The notes below the pieces were generated by a model. The model worked only from the letters and a program-made list of their open reading frames with translations, did no database searches and was not told where the DNA came from. Of a stretch of 64,000 nt of DNA, positions 20,141-28,807 are shown in pieces (positions within the stretch are counted from its first letter, which is position 1; each line of letters opens with the position of its first letter). Source of the stretch: Desulfuromonas thiophila (lineage in GTDB: Bacteria; Desulfobacterota; Desulfuromonadia; Desulfuromonadales; Desulfuromonadaceae); NCBI RefSeq assembly GCF_900101955.1, contig NZ_FNAQ01000007.1:1-64000 (forward strand), given 5' to 3'. The translations under genes and the position numbers were made by a program.

Positions 20141-21178
20141 ATGGTAACACTGGCACAGCTGGCCGAATGGGTCGGCGGCCGGGTGGTGGGGGACGACCAG
20201 CTCCGGATTGCGGCGCTGGCGCCCCTTGACCAGGCCGGTCCCGGCACCATTACCTTTCTGGCCAATCCGAAGTACCTGCCGGCCCTCAGAACGACGCGCG
20301 CCTCGGCGGTGATCATCGATAAACCGCTGGAGCGCGCCGATCTGGCCTATCTGGTGTGTGACAATCCTTATCTGGCCTTCGCCAAGGTGCTCACCCGCCT
20401 GCATGTCCGGCCGCCGGCGCCTCTCGGGGTGCTGCCCGGTGCGTCGCTGGCGCCGACAGCGGAGCTGGGCGAACAGGTCACCGTTCATCCCGGCGCGGTG
20501 ATTGGCGAACGGGTACGTCTTGGCGACGGCTGCCTGATTCACCCCAACGTGGTGCTTTATGCCGATGTTCAGATCGGTCCCGGCTGCGTGCTGCACGCCG
20601 GCGTGGTGATCCGTGAAGGCTGCCGCCTCGGTGCCCGCGTCATTGTTGGGCCCAACGCTGTCATTGGCAATGACGGCTTCGGTTTCGCGCCCGAGGACGG
20701 GGGTTATTACAAGATTCCCCAGGTCGGAATCGTTGAAATTGGTGACGATGTTGAAATCGGCGCCTGCGCCTGTATAGATCGCGCCACCTTCGGTGTGACC
20801 CGTGTCGGCCGAGGCTGCAAGATCGATAATCTGGTGCAGATTGGCCACAATGTCACGGTGGGCGAGGATACGGTGATGGCTGCCCAGGCCGGTGTCGCCG
20901 GCAGCACCCGCGTCGGCCGGCATTGCACCTTTGGTGGCCAGTCCGGCACCGCTGGCCATATCCGCGTTGGCGACAACCTGACCCTGGCCGGTCGGGGCGG
21001 TATCGTCGGCAACATTGCCGGTGACCAAGTGGTGTCGGGTGTCCCGGCCATTCCGCACCGCGATTGGCTCAAGGCCAGCGCGGCCTTCGCCCAGCTGCCG
21101 CAGATGCGGCGCGAACTGGCCGATCTGCGCAGACAGCTGGCGGCACTGCAGCAGGGTCTGACCGTATCGGATAAGTGA
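20141..21178 (+). CDS. lpxD: UDP-3-O-acylglucosamine N-acyltransferase
   Basis: 345 residues. It adds the second (N-linked) hydroxyacyl chain in lipid A synthesis, using acyl-ACP, in the cytoplasm. The N-terminal uridine-binding domain (about 1-100, with ITFLANPKYLPAL) is followed by left-handed beta-helix hexapeptide repeats at about 105-315. The catalytic His is in KIDNLVQIGHNVTVGED near 240. A short C-terminal helix ends the protein (LADLRRQLAAL). The gene stops ten bases before the fabZ ATG. Confidence 0.96.
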   Translation: MVTLAQLAEWVGGRVVGDDQLRIAALAPLDQAGPGTITFLANPKYLPALRTTRASAVIIDKPLERADLAYLVCDNPYLAFAKVLTRLHVRPPAPLGVLPGASLAPTAELGEQVTVHPGAVIGERVRLGDGCLIHPNVVLYADVQIGPGCVLHAGVVIREGCRLGARVIVGPNAVIGNDGFGFAPEDGGYYKIPQVGIVEIGDDVEIGACACIDRATFGVTRVGRGCKIDNLVQIGHNVTVGEDTVMAAQAGVAGSTRVGRHCTFGGQSGTAGHIRVGDNLTLAGRGGIVGNIAGDQVVSGVPAIPHRDWLKASAAFAQLPQMRRELADLRRQLAALQQGLTVSDK

Positions 21179-21187
21179 GTGAATTCC

Positions 21188-21631
21188 ATGTACCTGACGA
21201 CAACCGAAATTATGCAACGTCTGCCGCACCGCTACCCGTTTCTGCTGGTCGATGCCATCGAAAGCTATGACCCGGCCGAGGGCTGCATTGTTGGCATCAA
21301 GAATGTGACCATCAATGAACCCTTTTTCCAAGGGCATTTCCCTGGTCACCCGATCATGCCCGGTGTGCTGATTATCGAGGCCATGGCCCAGGTCGGCGGC
21401 CTGTTTGCTACCTTAAGCGACGCCATTGGCGGCGACAAGGTGACCTATTTCACCGGTATCGACGGTGCCCGTTTCCGCCGGCCGGTGCGGCCCGGTGATG
21501 TGCTGCGCATGTCCCTGAAGCTGCTGCGCTGCCGCCGGGGCATCTATCAGTTCCAGGGTGAGGCCCGGGTGGGTGAAGCCCTGGTGGCCGAGGCCGAACT
21601 CAAGGCTACCTTTGCCGACAAGGAAGGTTGA
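21188..21631 (+). CDS. fabZ: 3-hydroxyacyl-ACP dehydratase FabZ
   Basis: 147 residues from ATG 21188; a GTG three codons earlier directly follows the lpxD stop. It dehydrates 3-hydroxyacyl-ACP in fatty-acid elongation and competes with LpxA/LpxD for the same substrates, which explains its place here. The catalytic His is in LPHRYPFLLVD and the catalytic Glu is in GVLIIEAMAQVGG. The hot-dog fold signature GHFPGHPIMPGV is complete. Confidence 0.96.
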   Translation: MYLTTTEIMQRLPHRYPFLLVDAIESYDPAEGCIVGIKNVTINEPFFQGHFPGHPIMPGVLIIEAMAQVGGLFATLSDAIGGDKVTYFTGIDGARFRRPVRPGDVLRMSLKLLRCRRGIYQFQGEARVGEALVAEAELKATFADKEG

Positions 21632-21640
21632 ACAACCGCT

Positions 21641-22417
21641 ATGGCGATACATCCGACAGCAATCATCGAGCCTGGAGCGAAGCTGGCGGCCGATGTCGAA
21701 ATCGGTCCTTACAGTCTGATCCGCAAGGATGTGGTCATTGGCTCCGGCTGCTGGATCGGGCCGCATGTGGTCATCGAGGGCTATACCGAGATCGGTCGCG
21801 ACAACCGCATCTTTCAGTTTGCCTCGGTTGGTGCCGAGCCTCAGGATCTGAAGTTTCACGGCGAGATCAGCACCCTGAAGATCGGCGATCGCAACACCAT
21901 CCGTGAATCGGTCACCATTCACCGTGGCACCGAGGATGGCGGCGGTGAGACCCGTATCGGTAACGACAACCTGCTGATGGCCTATAGCCATGTGGCGCAT
22001 GATTGCCGTATCGGTGATCATGTGATTCTGGCCAATGCCGCCACCCTGGCCGGCCATGTCACCGTTGAGGATCATGCCATCCTCGGTGGCATGTCGGCGG
22101 TTCACCAGTTTACCCGCATCGGCTGTCATGTGATGGTCAGCGGCGGTTCGATGGTGGCGCAGGACCTGGTGCCCTATGTCATTGCGCAGGGCGACCGCGC
22201 CACGGTGGTGGGATTGAATCTGGTGGGGCTCAAGCGGCGCGGCTTTGATGAGTCAACCCTGGCAGCCCTGAAAAAGGCCTATAAGCTGCTGTTCCGCTCC
22301 AGTTTGCGGCAGGAGGAGGCTCTTGAAGCCATCCTGCAGCAGGATACCGACTGCACCGATCAGGTGCGCCATCTGGTGGATTTTGTCCGCGCCAGTGTGC
22401 GTGGCATTGCCCGCTGA
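21641..22417 (+). CDS. lpxA: UDP-N-acetylglucosamine O-acyltransferase
   Basis: 258 residues. First enzyme of lipid A synthesis: transfers a 3-hydroxyacyl chain to UDP-GlcNAc. Starts MAIHPTAIIEPGAKL, then hexapeptide repeats for a beta-helix at about 5-185, with the catalytic His in GGMSAVHQFTRIGCH. A C-terminal helical domain (about 195-258) begins with NLVGLKRRGFDES, typical of LpxA. Nine bases after fabZ. LpxC, which acts next, is not in the window. Confidence 0.97.
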   Translation: MAIHPTAIIEPGAKLAADVEIGPYSLIRKDVVIGSGCWIGPHVVIEGYTEIGRDNRIFQFASVGAEPQDLKFHGEISTLKIGDRNTIRESVTIHRGTEDGGGETRIGNDNLLMAYSHVAHDCRIGDHVILANAATLAGHVTVEDHAILGGMSAVHQFTRIGCHVMVSGGSMVAQDLVPYVIAQGDRATVVGLNLVGLKRRGFDESTLAALKKAYKLLFRSSLRQEEALEAILQQDTDCTDQVRHLVDFVRASVRGIAR

Positions 22418-22456
22418 CCGCTGCGCTCTGCCCTGCCTCGATTCGCGGAATCGCCC

Positions 22457-23674
22457 ATGTCTTCCATGCCGTCCCCATTCCCTTATGGCGCCAGTCCGCA
22501 GCTGAGTCTTGCCACCGATCCCGACTGTCGCCGGGTGTTGCTGGTGGCTGGTGAGGCGTCTGGCGATCTGCTCGGTGCCCATCTGGCCCAGGCCCTGCTG
22601 CGCCAGGATTCACGGCTGCAGCTCTATGGTCTGGGCGGTGAACGCATGGCGGCGGCCGGCTGCCGCTTGCTGGCACCGGCCAGCGCTTTGTCGGTCATGG
22701 GGCTGGTGGAGGTGGTGCGTCATCTGCCGCGGATTCTGGCGGTGTTCCGCCTGCTGACCGGGGCTTTGCGCGGTCCGCTGCGACCTGATCTGGTGATTCT
22801 GATCGATTCGCCGGATTTCAATCTGCCTCTGGCGACACGGGCGCGCCGCGCCGGTGTGCCGGTACTGTATTACGTCAGTCCCCAGGTCTGGGCCTGGCGC
22901 GCCGGCCGGGTCAGACGCATTGCCCGTGATGTTGCCAAACTGGCAGCCATTCTGCCTTTTGAACCCGCCTGCTATCAGGGCTTGCCTCTTGATGTGCGTT
23001 ATGTCGGCCATCCTTTGCTGGATGAGGTCGATCGTGCCGGCGCCGAACCACCGCTGCCGGCGGCAGCCTGGCCGGAACGGACCACTGCCTGGCCGCTCAT
23101 CGGACTGTTTCCCGGCAGCCGGCCGACGGAGCTGGCCTTTTCCGTGCCGCTGCTGCTGGAAACCGCCCGTCGTCTGCGCCAGATTTATCCGACAGCTGCG
23201 TTTATTGTTCCGCTGGCCCCCGGTCTGGCGGCCGCACCCCTGCGCCAGGCTATCACCGCCGCTGGTCTGCCGATTCGCCTGACCGACGCCAGTGTCTACG
23301 CTGTCGCGCGGTCGTGCACGCTGGTGCTGGCGGTGTCCGGTACCGTCACCCTGCAGGTGGCGCTGATGGAGACGCCTTTGATTCTGTTCTATCGCACGGC
23401 ACCGCTGTCCTATGCTCTGGGCCGCCTGCTGGTGCGTATCCGCCATTTCGGCCTGCCCAATATCATTGCCGGTCGCCGGCTGGTGCCGGAGCTGCTACAG
23501 CATGAGGCCAGCCCTGAGCGGCTGGTGGCCGAGGCGCGGCGTCTGCTTGATCAGCCGGCCCTGGTTCGACAGCTGCGTGATGAACTGCGTGGTCTGCGTC
23601 AGCAGATGGGCACACCCGGTTGTGCCGAGCGGGTGGCCGCCATGGCCTTCGAATTGCTGGGACAGCGGCCATGA
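22457..23674 (+). CDS. lpxB: Lipid-A-disaccharide synthase
   Basis: 405 residues. GT19 enzyme that joins lipid X to UDP-2,3-diacylglucosamine, releasing UDP, at the inner face of the inner membrane. An unconserved 25-residue leader precedes VLLVAGEASGDLLGAHLA, the usual beginning, so an initiation codon further in cannot be excluded. VILIDSPDFNLPLA and YYVSPQVWAWRAGR are family signatures, and AVSGTVTLQVALMETP marks the nucleotide-sugar site. The stop overlaps msbA (ATGA). The LpxH/LpxI/LpxG hydrolase that should act just before it is not in the cluster. Confidence 0.96.
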   Translation: MSSMPSPFPYGASPQLSLATDPDCRRVLLVAGEASGDLLGAHLAQALLRQDSRLQLYGLGGERMAAAGCRLLAPASALSVMGLVEVVRHLPRILAVFRLLTGALRGPLRPDLVILIDSPDFNLPLATRARRAGVPVLYYVSPQVWAWRAGRVRRIARDVAKLAAILPFEPACYQGLPLDVRYVGHPLLDEVDRAGAEPPLPAAAWPERTTAWPLIGLFPGSRPTELAFSVPLLLETARRLRQIYPTAAFIVPLAPGLAAAPLRQAITAAGLPIRLTDASVYAVARSCTLVLAVSGTVTLQVALMETPLILFYRTAPLSYALGRLLVRIRHFGLPNIIAGRRLVPELLQHEASPERLVAEARRLLDQPALVRQLRDELRGLRQQMGTPGCAERVAAMAFELLGQRP

Positions 23675-25419
23675 AGCCGCCGGTCCTGCAGGTCTATCGC
23701 CGGCTGCTGACCTACTCGCGACCCTACGCCCGCCGGATCGTTGTGGCCATGCTGGCTTCGCTGGGCGTGGCGGCGACGGATGTTGGTGTCGCCAAGCTGG
23801 TGCAGCCGCTGGTCGACGAGGTGCTGGTGCGGCGCGAGCTGTGGCTGGTCAACCTGGTGCCACTGATCGTCATCGGCCTGGCCCTGCTCAAGGGCCTGTC
23901 CCGTTATGTGCAGGAATACTTCATCAAGACCGCTGGCCAGCTGGTGGTGCAGGATCTGCGCAACGATCTCTATCGTCATTGCCTGCGCCAGTCGCTTGGC
24001 TTCTACAGCCAGACGCCGGCCGGTGCCCTGGTGTCGCGTGTGGTCAACGATGTCGGCATGCTGCAGAAGTCGGCTGCCGATGAACTGGTGGCCATGGTGC
24101 GCGAGGGCCTGACCCTGGTTGGTCTGGTGGGTCTGCTGTTCTACAATGACTGGCGCCTGGCGCTGGTGGCCTTTGTGGTGTTGCCGGTGGCACTGGTGCC
24201 GGCCAGCCATATCGGGCGGCGCATCAAGAAGTATGTCCACAAAAGCCTCTCCAACATGGGCAATTTGACCGGAATCCTGCACGAGGCCTTCAGTGGCATC
24301 AAGGTGGTCAAAGCCTTTACCGGCGAGGAGACCGAGCGGCGCAAGTTTGAGGATGAAAATCTGCGTTATTATCAGCGGCTGGTCAAGGTGATCCGTTACG
24401 ATTCGGCCACCGCGCCGTTGGTGGAGTTGCTGGCCTCTTTTGGCGCCGCTGGCGTGCTCTGGTATGGTATTCATCGGGTGATGAACGGCGCCATCAGCCA
24501 GGGCGAGCTGTTTTCCTTTGTAACCGCCATGGGCATGATGTACGGCCCGATGAAGCGCCTGATCAAGACCAATAACGTTATCCAGAAGGCTGTCGGCGCT
24601 GCCGAGCGGGTGTTTGAAATGCTCGATCAGGCGCCCGGTCTGGTTGATGCCCCTGACGCGCTGACGCTGGCGCCGGTGCGTGGCCAGGTCTGCTTTGAAC
24701 GGGTCTGGTTCGCCTATCAGGGCGAGGACTGGGTGTTGCGCGATTTCAGTCTGGTCGTGCCGCCGGGTCGGGTGGTGGCACTGGTTGGCGCCAGTGGTGC
24801 CGGCAAGTCGACCCTGATCGCGCTGCTGGCCCGTTTCTACGCCCCGCAGCGCGGCCGCATTCTGATTGATGGCTGCGACATCGCCGGGCTGACCCAGACC
24901 AGTCTGCGGGCCCAGATGGCGCTGGTGGATCAGGAAACCTTTCTGTTTCACGACAGTCTGCGCAACAACATCCGCTATGGCCGGCCGCAGGCGACTGATG
25001 CCGAGGTGGAGGAGGCGGCCCGGCAGGCCTATGCCGATGAGTTCATTCGTCAGCTGCCCGAGGGCTACGACACCCCGATCGGTGACCGGGGCGTGCGTCT
25101 GTCCGGCGGCCAACGCCAGCGCGTCTGTATTGCCCGCGCGATTTTGCGCGACGCCCCGATCCTGTTGCTTGACGAGGCTACCAGCGCCCTCGACAGCGAA
25201 AGCGAAGCGGTGGTGCAACAGGCGCTGGTCAACCTGATGCGGGGCCGCACCACCTTTGTGATCGCCCATCGGCTGTCGACCATTCGCCATGCCGACGAGA
25301 TTCTGCTGCTCGAAGACGGCCAGCTGCTTGAGCGTGGCCGCCACGACCAGCTGCTGGCGGCGAGGGGCGCCTATCACCGGCTCTACAGTTTGCAGTTTCA
25401 TGACCAGGTGGCGCCATGA
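23671..25419 (+). CDS. msbA: Lipid A export ABC transporter, ATPase/permease fusion (MsbA)
   Basis: 582 residues from ATG 23671, overlapping lpxB. A half-transporter that dimerises and flips lipid A-core across the inner membrane. Six membrane helices lie in about 1-310, and the ATPase domain in 335-575. Walker A is GASGAGKST near 375, signature LSGGQRQRVCIARA near 480, Walker B ILLLDEATSALD. The family-typical EAFSGIKVVKAFTGEE stretch is in the cytoplasmic loop. Position among lpx and waa genes supports MsbA over a generic multidrug exporter. Confidence 0.94.
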   Translation: MKPPVLQVYRRLLTYSRPYARRIVVAMLASLGVAATDVGVAKLVQPLVDEVLVRRELWLVNLVPLIVIGLALLKGLSRYVQEYFIKTAGQLVVQDLRNDLYRHCLRQSLGFYSQTPAGALVSRVVNDVGMLQKSAADELVAMVREGLTLVGLVGLLFYNDWRLALVAFVVLPVALVPASHIGRRIKKYVHKSLSNMGNLTGILHEAFSGIKVVKAFTGEETERRKFEDENLRYYQRLVKVIRYDSATAPLVELLASFGAAGVLWYGIHRVMNGAISQGELFSFVTAMGMMYGPMKRLIKTNNVIQKAVGAAERVFEMLDQAPGLVDAPDALTLAPVRGQVCFERVWFAYQGEDWVLRDFSLVVPPGRVVALVGASGAGKSTLIALLARFYAPQRGRILIDGCDIAGLTQTSLRAQMALVDQETFLFHDSLRNNIRYGRPQATDAEVEEAARQAYADEFIRQLPEGYDTPIGDRGVRLSGGQRQRVCIARAILRDAPILLLDEATSALDSESEAVVQQALVNLMRGRTTFVIAHRLSTIRHADEILLLEDGQLLERGRHDQLLAARGAYHRLYSLQFHDQVAP

Positions 25420-26081
25420 AGGCGGTTGTCAACCGCCTGCTGTTATGGCTGGCGCCACCGCTGGCGGCTGTGCTGATTCGCTGTATTCATTACACCAGCC
25501 GCTGTACCGTGGAGGGCGCTGACCAGCTGGAGCGCCTGTGGCGCCAGGGCCACTACGCCATTTTGTCGTCCTGGCACGACCAGCTGTTACTGCTGGTGCG
25601 GGGCTATGGCGGTCAGGCCCGGATCCTGATCAGTCCGTCCTTCGATGGTGAACTCATTGCCCGCACCATGGCCTGTTTTGGCCATCAGGCGGTGCGCGGT
25701 TCGTCCAGTCGGGGCGGCCGGGCGGCGTTTCGCCAGTTGCTGCAGCTGGCGCGGCAGCCCGGTGAACTGGTGATCACGCCCGATGGCCCGCGCGGTCCGC
25801 GTCATCAGATCAAGGAAGGCGTCGTGCAGTTGGCACGGTTGTCCCGTCGGCCGGTGGTGCCGCTGGCGCTGGCCTGCAACCGGGGGCATCGCTTTGCCTC
25901 CTGGGATCGTTTTTTGCTGCCGTATCCCTTTGGCCGGCTGGTCTATGTTTATGGTGAACCGCTCTGGTGCGCTGCCGACGAGCCGCCGCAGGTGTTTCAT
26001 GCCCGGCTGACGGCCGCGATGGCGGCGGCCAGCCAACGGGCCCGGCAGATTCTGGAGGCTCAGGGTGTATCTGCTGTATGA
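25416..26081 (+). CDS. DUF374 lysophospholipid-acyltransferase-like protein
   Basis: 221 residues from ATG 25416, overlapping msbA. The domain (about 55-200) has the acyltransferase-like histidine motif in SSWHDQLLLL and the conserved VITPDGPRGPRHQIKEGVV block. It is related to LpxL/PlsC acyltransferases. The family is found beside msbA/waaA in Desulfuromonadales and other non-enteric bacteria and is thought to act in late acylation of lipid A or another glycolipid. The reaction is not established here. One N-terminal hydrophobic helix (LLLWLAPPLAAVLIRC) probably anchors it to the inner membrane. Confidence 0.85.
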   Translation: MKAVVNRLLLWLAPPLAAVLIRCIHYTSRCTVEGADQLERLWRQGHYAILSSWHDQLLLLVRGYGGQARILISPSFDGELIARTMACFGHQAVRGSSSRGGRAAFRQLLQLARQPGELVITPDGPRGPRHQIKEGVVQLARLSRRPVVPLALACNRGHRFASWDRFLLPYPFGRLVYVYGEPLWCAADEPPQVFHARLTAAMAAASQRARQILEAQGVSAV

Positions 26082-27366
26082 TCTGCTTGTCAGCCTGACG
26101 CTGTTGCTGCTGGCACCCGGCTATCTGGTGCTGGGCTGGTTGCGTCGCAAGCCGCGCCAGGGTCTGGCCCAGCGTCTGGGATGCTTTCCGGCGGATCATT
26201 TTGCCGCCCTGCGCGGTCGGCCGGTAATCTGGATTCACGCGGTATCGGTTGGCGAGACCCGTGCTGCCGTACCGCTCATTCGCCACTTGCGGCAGCGCTG
26301 GCCACGGGCTGCGCTGGTGCTGTCCAGTGTCACCGAAACCGGTCACCAGATTGCCGGCGGCATTGCCGAGGTGGACGCGCGGCTGTATTTCCCGGTCGAT
26401 AGCGGCCTGGTGATCCGCCGGGTGCTCGACCGGGTGCAACCTGACCTGGTGCTGATTGTTGAAACCGAGCTGTGGCCGCAGTTCATTCGGCAGTGCCATT
26501 TGCGACGGATTCCGCTGGCGCTGGTCAATGGTCGCATCTCCGATCGCTCGTTCCCGCGCTACCATGCCGTGCGCCGCCTGCTACGGCCGTTGTTGAGCCA
26601 GATCGCCTGTTTCTGTATGCAGTCCGCCATTGACGCCGAGCGTATTGCCCGCCTGGGCGCGCCGGCCGAACGCATTCTGACCACGGGCAATCTCAAATTC
26701 GATCCCGCTGGTGCCTGCCTGCCCGACCAGGATGACGCCGCTTTGCGGGTGCAGTTCGGACTGGCGCCGCAGGTACGGGTGCTGGTGGCTGGCAGCACCC
26801 ACGAGGGCGAAGAGGAGGCGGTACTGAGCGCTTTCCGCCAGCTGCGCCAGCGCGGCCACGAGCTGCTGTTGATTCTGGTGCCGCGCCATCCGCACCGTTG
26901 CCGTGCCCTGGCCGACCTGCTCGACAAAAACGGCCTGCCCTGGCGGTTGCGTTCGGCCGCGCCAGCCGAGCCTTTGGGCGCTGGCGCCGTGCTGCTGGTG
27001 GACAGCATTGGCGAGATGCTGCACTTTTATGCCCTGGCCGAACTGGTGTTTGTCGGTGGCAGCCTGGTGCCGGTTGGCGGGCATAATCTGTTGGAGGCGG
27101 CGCTGCTGCAAAAGGCAGCCCTGCACGGCCCGCACATGCACAATTTTCGGGAGATCGCCGCCTGGATCGGTCAGGCCCAGGGATTCGGTCTGGTGCAGGA
27201 CGTGGCCGATCTGACGGCGCAGCTTGACCATCTGTTGCGTGACCCCGAACGTTGCCGCCGCAGCGGTACCCAGGCTTGGCAGTTGCTGCAGCGTCACGCT
27301 GGCGCCAGTGCCCGTACCCTTGAGGCGTTGCAGCCGCTGCTGCAGCGGCGCGGAATCGACTCATGA
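26065..27366 (+). CDS. waaA: 3-deoxy-D-manno-octulosonic acid (Kdo) transferase
   Basis: 433 residues from GTG 26065, inside the end of the previous gene. Transfers Kdo from CMP-Kdo to lipid IVA at the inner membrane. An N-terminal membrane anchor covers about residues 5-25. The N-terminal GT domain contains IWIHAVSVGETRAAVPLI with the active-site Glu. The C-terminal half has VAGSTHEGEEEAVLSAF and the CMP-binding FVGGSLVPVGGHNLLEAA. How many Kdo residues it adds cannot be judged from sequence. Stop overlaps lpxK. Confidence 0.95.
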   Translation: MYLLYDLLVSLTLLLLAPGYLVLGWLRRKPRQGLAQRLGCFPADHFAALRGRPVIWIHAVSVGETRAAVPLIRHLRQRWPRAALVLSSVTETGHQIAGGIAEVDARLYFPVDSGLVIRRVLDRVQPDLVLIVETELWPQFIRQCHLRRIPLALVNGRISDRSFPRYHAVRRLLRPLLSQIACFCMQSAIDAERIARLGAPAERILTTGNLKFDPAGACLPDQDDAALRVQFGLAPQVRVLVAGSTHEGEEEAVLSAFRQLRQRGHELLLILVPRHPHRCRALADLLDKNGLPWRLRSAAPAEPLGAGAVLLVDSIGEMLHFYALAELVFVGGSLVPVGGHNLLEAALLQKAALHGPHMHNFREIAAWIGQAQGFGLVQDVADLTAQLDHLLRDPERCRRSGTQAWQLLQRHAGASARTLEALQPLLQRRGIDS

Positions 27367-28466
27367 AGCCGCTGCTTGAGTGCGGCTGCCGCCGAATGCT
27401 GCTGGAGGGGCCGACGACGCCAGCCGAAGCCGCTCTGTTGGCGGTGCTGGCTCCGCTGGGGCGAATCTATGGTGGGCTGATGGCGCTGCGCCGCTGGGTC
27501 TATGCCCAGGGTTTGCTGCCGCAGGTGACGCCGTCGGTGCCGCTGATTTCTGTCGGCAATCTGCTGGCGGGTGGAACCGGCAAGACACCGCTGGTCAGCT
27601 ATCTGGTCGATCTGCTGCAGCGACACGGCTACCGGGTCGCCGTGCTCAGTCGCGGTTATGGCGCGAGCGGCCTGCGGCGCGACAGTGTGCGGCTGGTTTG
27701 TGCCGGTAACGGCCCGTTGCTCACGGCCGAACAGGCCGGTGACGAACCCTACCTGCTGGCTCGCCGCCATCCGGCCGCGGTGGTGGTCAGTGCGCCACGC
27801 CGCAGCGCCGGTTTGCGCTGCGCCCTGGCACAGGGCCCCATCGACCTGGTGCTGCTCGATGACGGTTTTCAGCATCTGGCCCTGCGGCGCGACCTTGATC
27901 TGGTGCTGCTCGATGCCCGGCGGCCACTGGCCACTGGCCGGGTGTTGCCGGCCGGTTTGCTGCGCGAGGCGCCGGCGGCCCTGCGCCATGCCGATCTTTT
28001 GCTGCTGACGCGCTGTCCTCTGCCATTGCCGCCACCGTTGGCGCTTCTGCCTGAGCGACCCCAGGTGCGCTTTGGCCAGCAGCTGGCGTCGCACATGCAG
28101 GATCTGGCCGGTGCCTGCCGGCCGCTGCACGACTGTCGGGGGGGCCGCGTGGTGGCTTTCGCCGGCATTGCCGCGCCGGAGGATTTTTTTGCTGCCCTGC
28201 GCCAGCAGGGTATCGTGCCGGCTGCTACCCTGGCTTTGGCTGACCACAGCCGATACGATAGGGCCCAACTGGAACGCATTCAGGCCCTGGCCGCTGGTGC
28301 CGACTGGCTGTTGACCACCGAAAAGGATGCCGTCAAGCTGCGTGCCACCGATTTTGACCGACCCTGCTATGCGGTTCCCTTGGAGCTGGTCTGTTACGAT
28401 GAAGCGCTGCTGGCCGCGCCCTTGCTGACCCTGGCTGAGGCGGGCCGCCACCCAACAGGCTGTTGA
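27363..28466 (+). CDS. lpxK: Tetraacyldisaccharide 4'-kinase
   Basis: 367 residues from ATG 27363, overlapping waaA. Phosphorylates the 4'-position of the lipid A precursor at the inner membrane. Walker A is GNLLAGGTGKTPLVSYL near residue 65, followed by VAVLSRGYG, and a Walker B-like VLLDDGFQHLALRRD near 165. The C-terminal part holds VVAFAGIAAPEDFF and LLTTEKDAVKL. The final codons and the stop TGA (28464-28466) lie within a dispersed repeat, so the natural C-terminus may have been altered by a few residues. Last gene of the bamA-lpxK run. Confidence 0.95.
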   Translation: MKPLLECGCRRMLLEGPTTPAEAALLAVLAPLGRIYGGLMALRRWVYAQGLLPQVTPSVPLISVGNLLAGGTGKTPLVSYLVDLLQRHGYRVAVLSRGYGASGLRRDSVRLVCAGNGPLLTAEQAGDEPYLLARRHPAAVVVSAPRRSAGLRCALAQGPIDLVLLDDGFQHLALRRDLDLVLLDARRPLATGRVLPAGLLREAPAALRHADLLLLTRCPLPLPPPLALLPERPQVRFGQQLASHMQDLAGACRPLHDCRGGRVVAFAGIAAPEDFFAALRQQGIVPAATLALADHSRYDRAQLERIQALAAGADWLLTTEKDAVKLRATDFDRPCYAVPLELVCYDEALLAAPLLTLAEAGRHPTGC

Positions 28467-28608
28467 CAAACAGCCTGTAGAGCCCATGGACGGGAGACCA
28501 AAATCAATCCTTGCTCCGTAATGGATTGATTTTGTGAGCAAGACGGAACTCGCATTTTCGGCTTGCATCGTTGAAAAAGTCCCGGATGGGACTTTTTCAA
28601 CCTCCTGC
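28453..28608 (+). repeat. Dispersed 155-bp palindromic repeat, copy 1
   Basis: A modular element with three hairpins. The first is ACAGGCTGTT (28455-28464) with AACAGCCTGT (28469-28478). The second is AAAATCAATCC near 28500 with GGATTGATTTT near 28523-28533. The third is GTTGAAAAAGTCCC (28570-28583) with GGGACTTTTTCAAC (28588-28601). A second copy, reversed, is at 36601-36757 and matches at about nine of ten positions by eye. No open frame of useful size is inside. It supplies the lpxK stop and ends 17 bases before the next ATG. Resembles a miniature inverted-repeat or REP-type element. Confidence 0.85.
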
Positions 28609-28624
28609 TGAGGAGTGAAGATTG

Positions 28625-28807
28625 ATGGAACTGGAGACGATGATCGATCTGTTGGTATGTCCCCGCTGTCATGGAGGCTTGCAGTTGCAGGGCCAGCCGC
28701 CGCAGCAACTGCTGTGTCACGCCTGCCGGCTGGCCTATCCGGTGCGCGAGGGGATTGCGTTGCTGCTTGTTGAGGAAGCGCAGCCCCTGCCGGCGGAGGC
28801 GCGGTGA
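28625..28807 (+). CDS. Trm112-like zinc-ribbon protein (UPF0434/YcaR family)
   Basis: 60 residues from ATG 28625, with GAGGAG upstream (the spacer just after the repeat). Two CxxC pairs, LLVCPRCHGGLQLQ and LLCHACRLAYPVREGIALLL, make the single zinc ribbon of the Trm112 family, and the PVREGIALLL ending is diagnostic. Family members activate methyltransferases in eukaryotes and archaea; in bacteria the gene commonly sits in LPS loci beside lpxK and kdsB, with unclear function. Stop overlaps the waaF GTG. Confidence 0.9.
   Translation: MELETMIDLLVCPRCHGGLQLQGQPPQQLLCHACRLAYPVREGIALLLVEEAQPLPAEAR

Noticed and set aside
19256-21349. 697-codon minus-strand open frame opposite skp and lpxD
   Set aside because: Antisense shadow; composition is low-complexity Gly/Ala/His and the + strand genes are certain.
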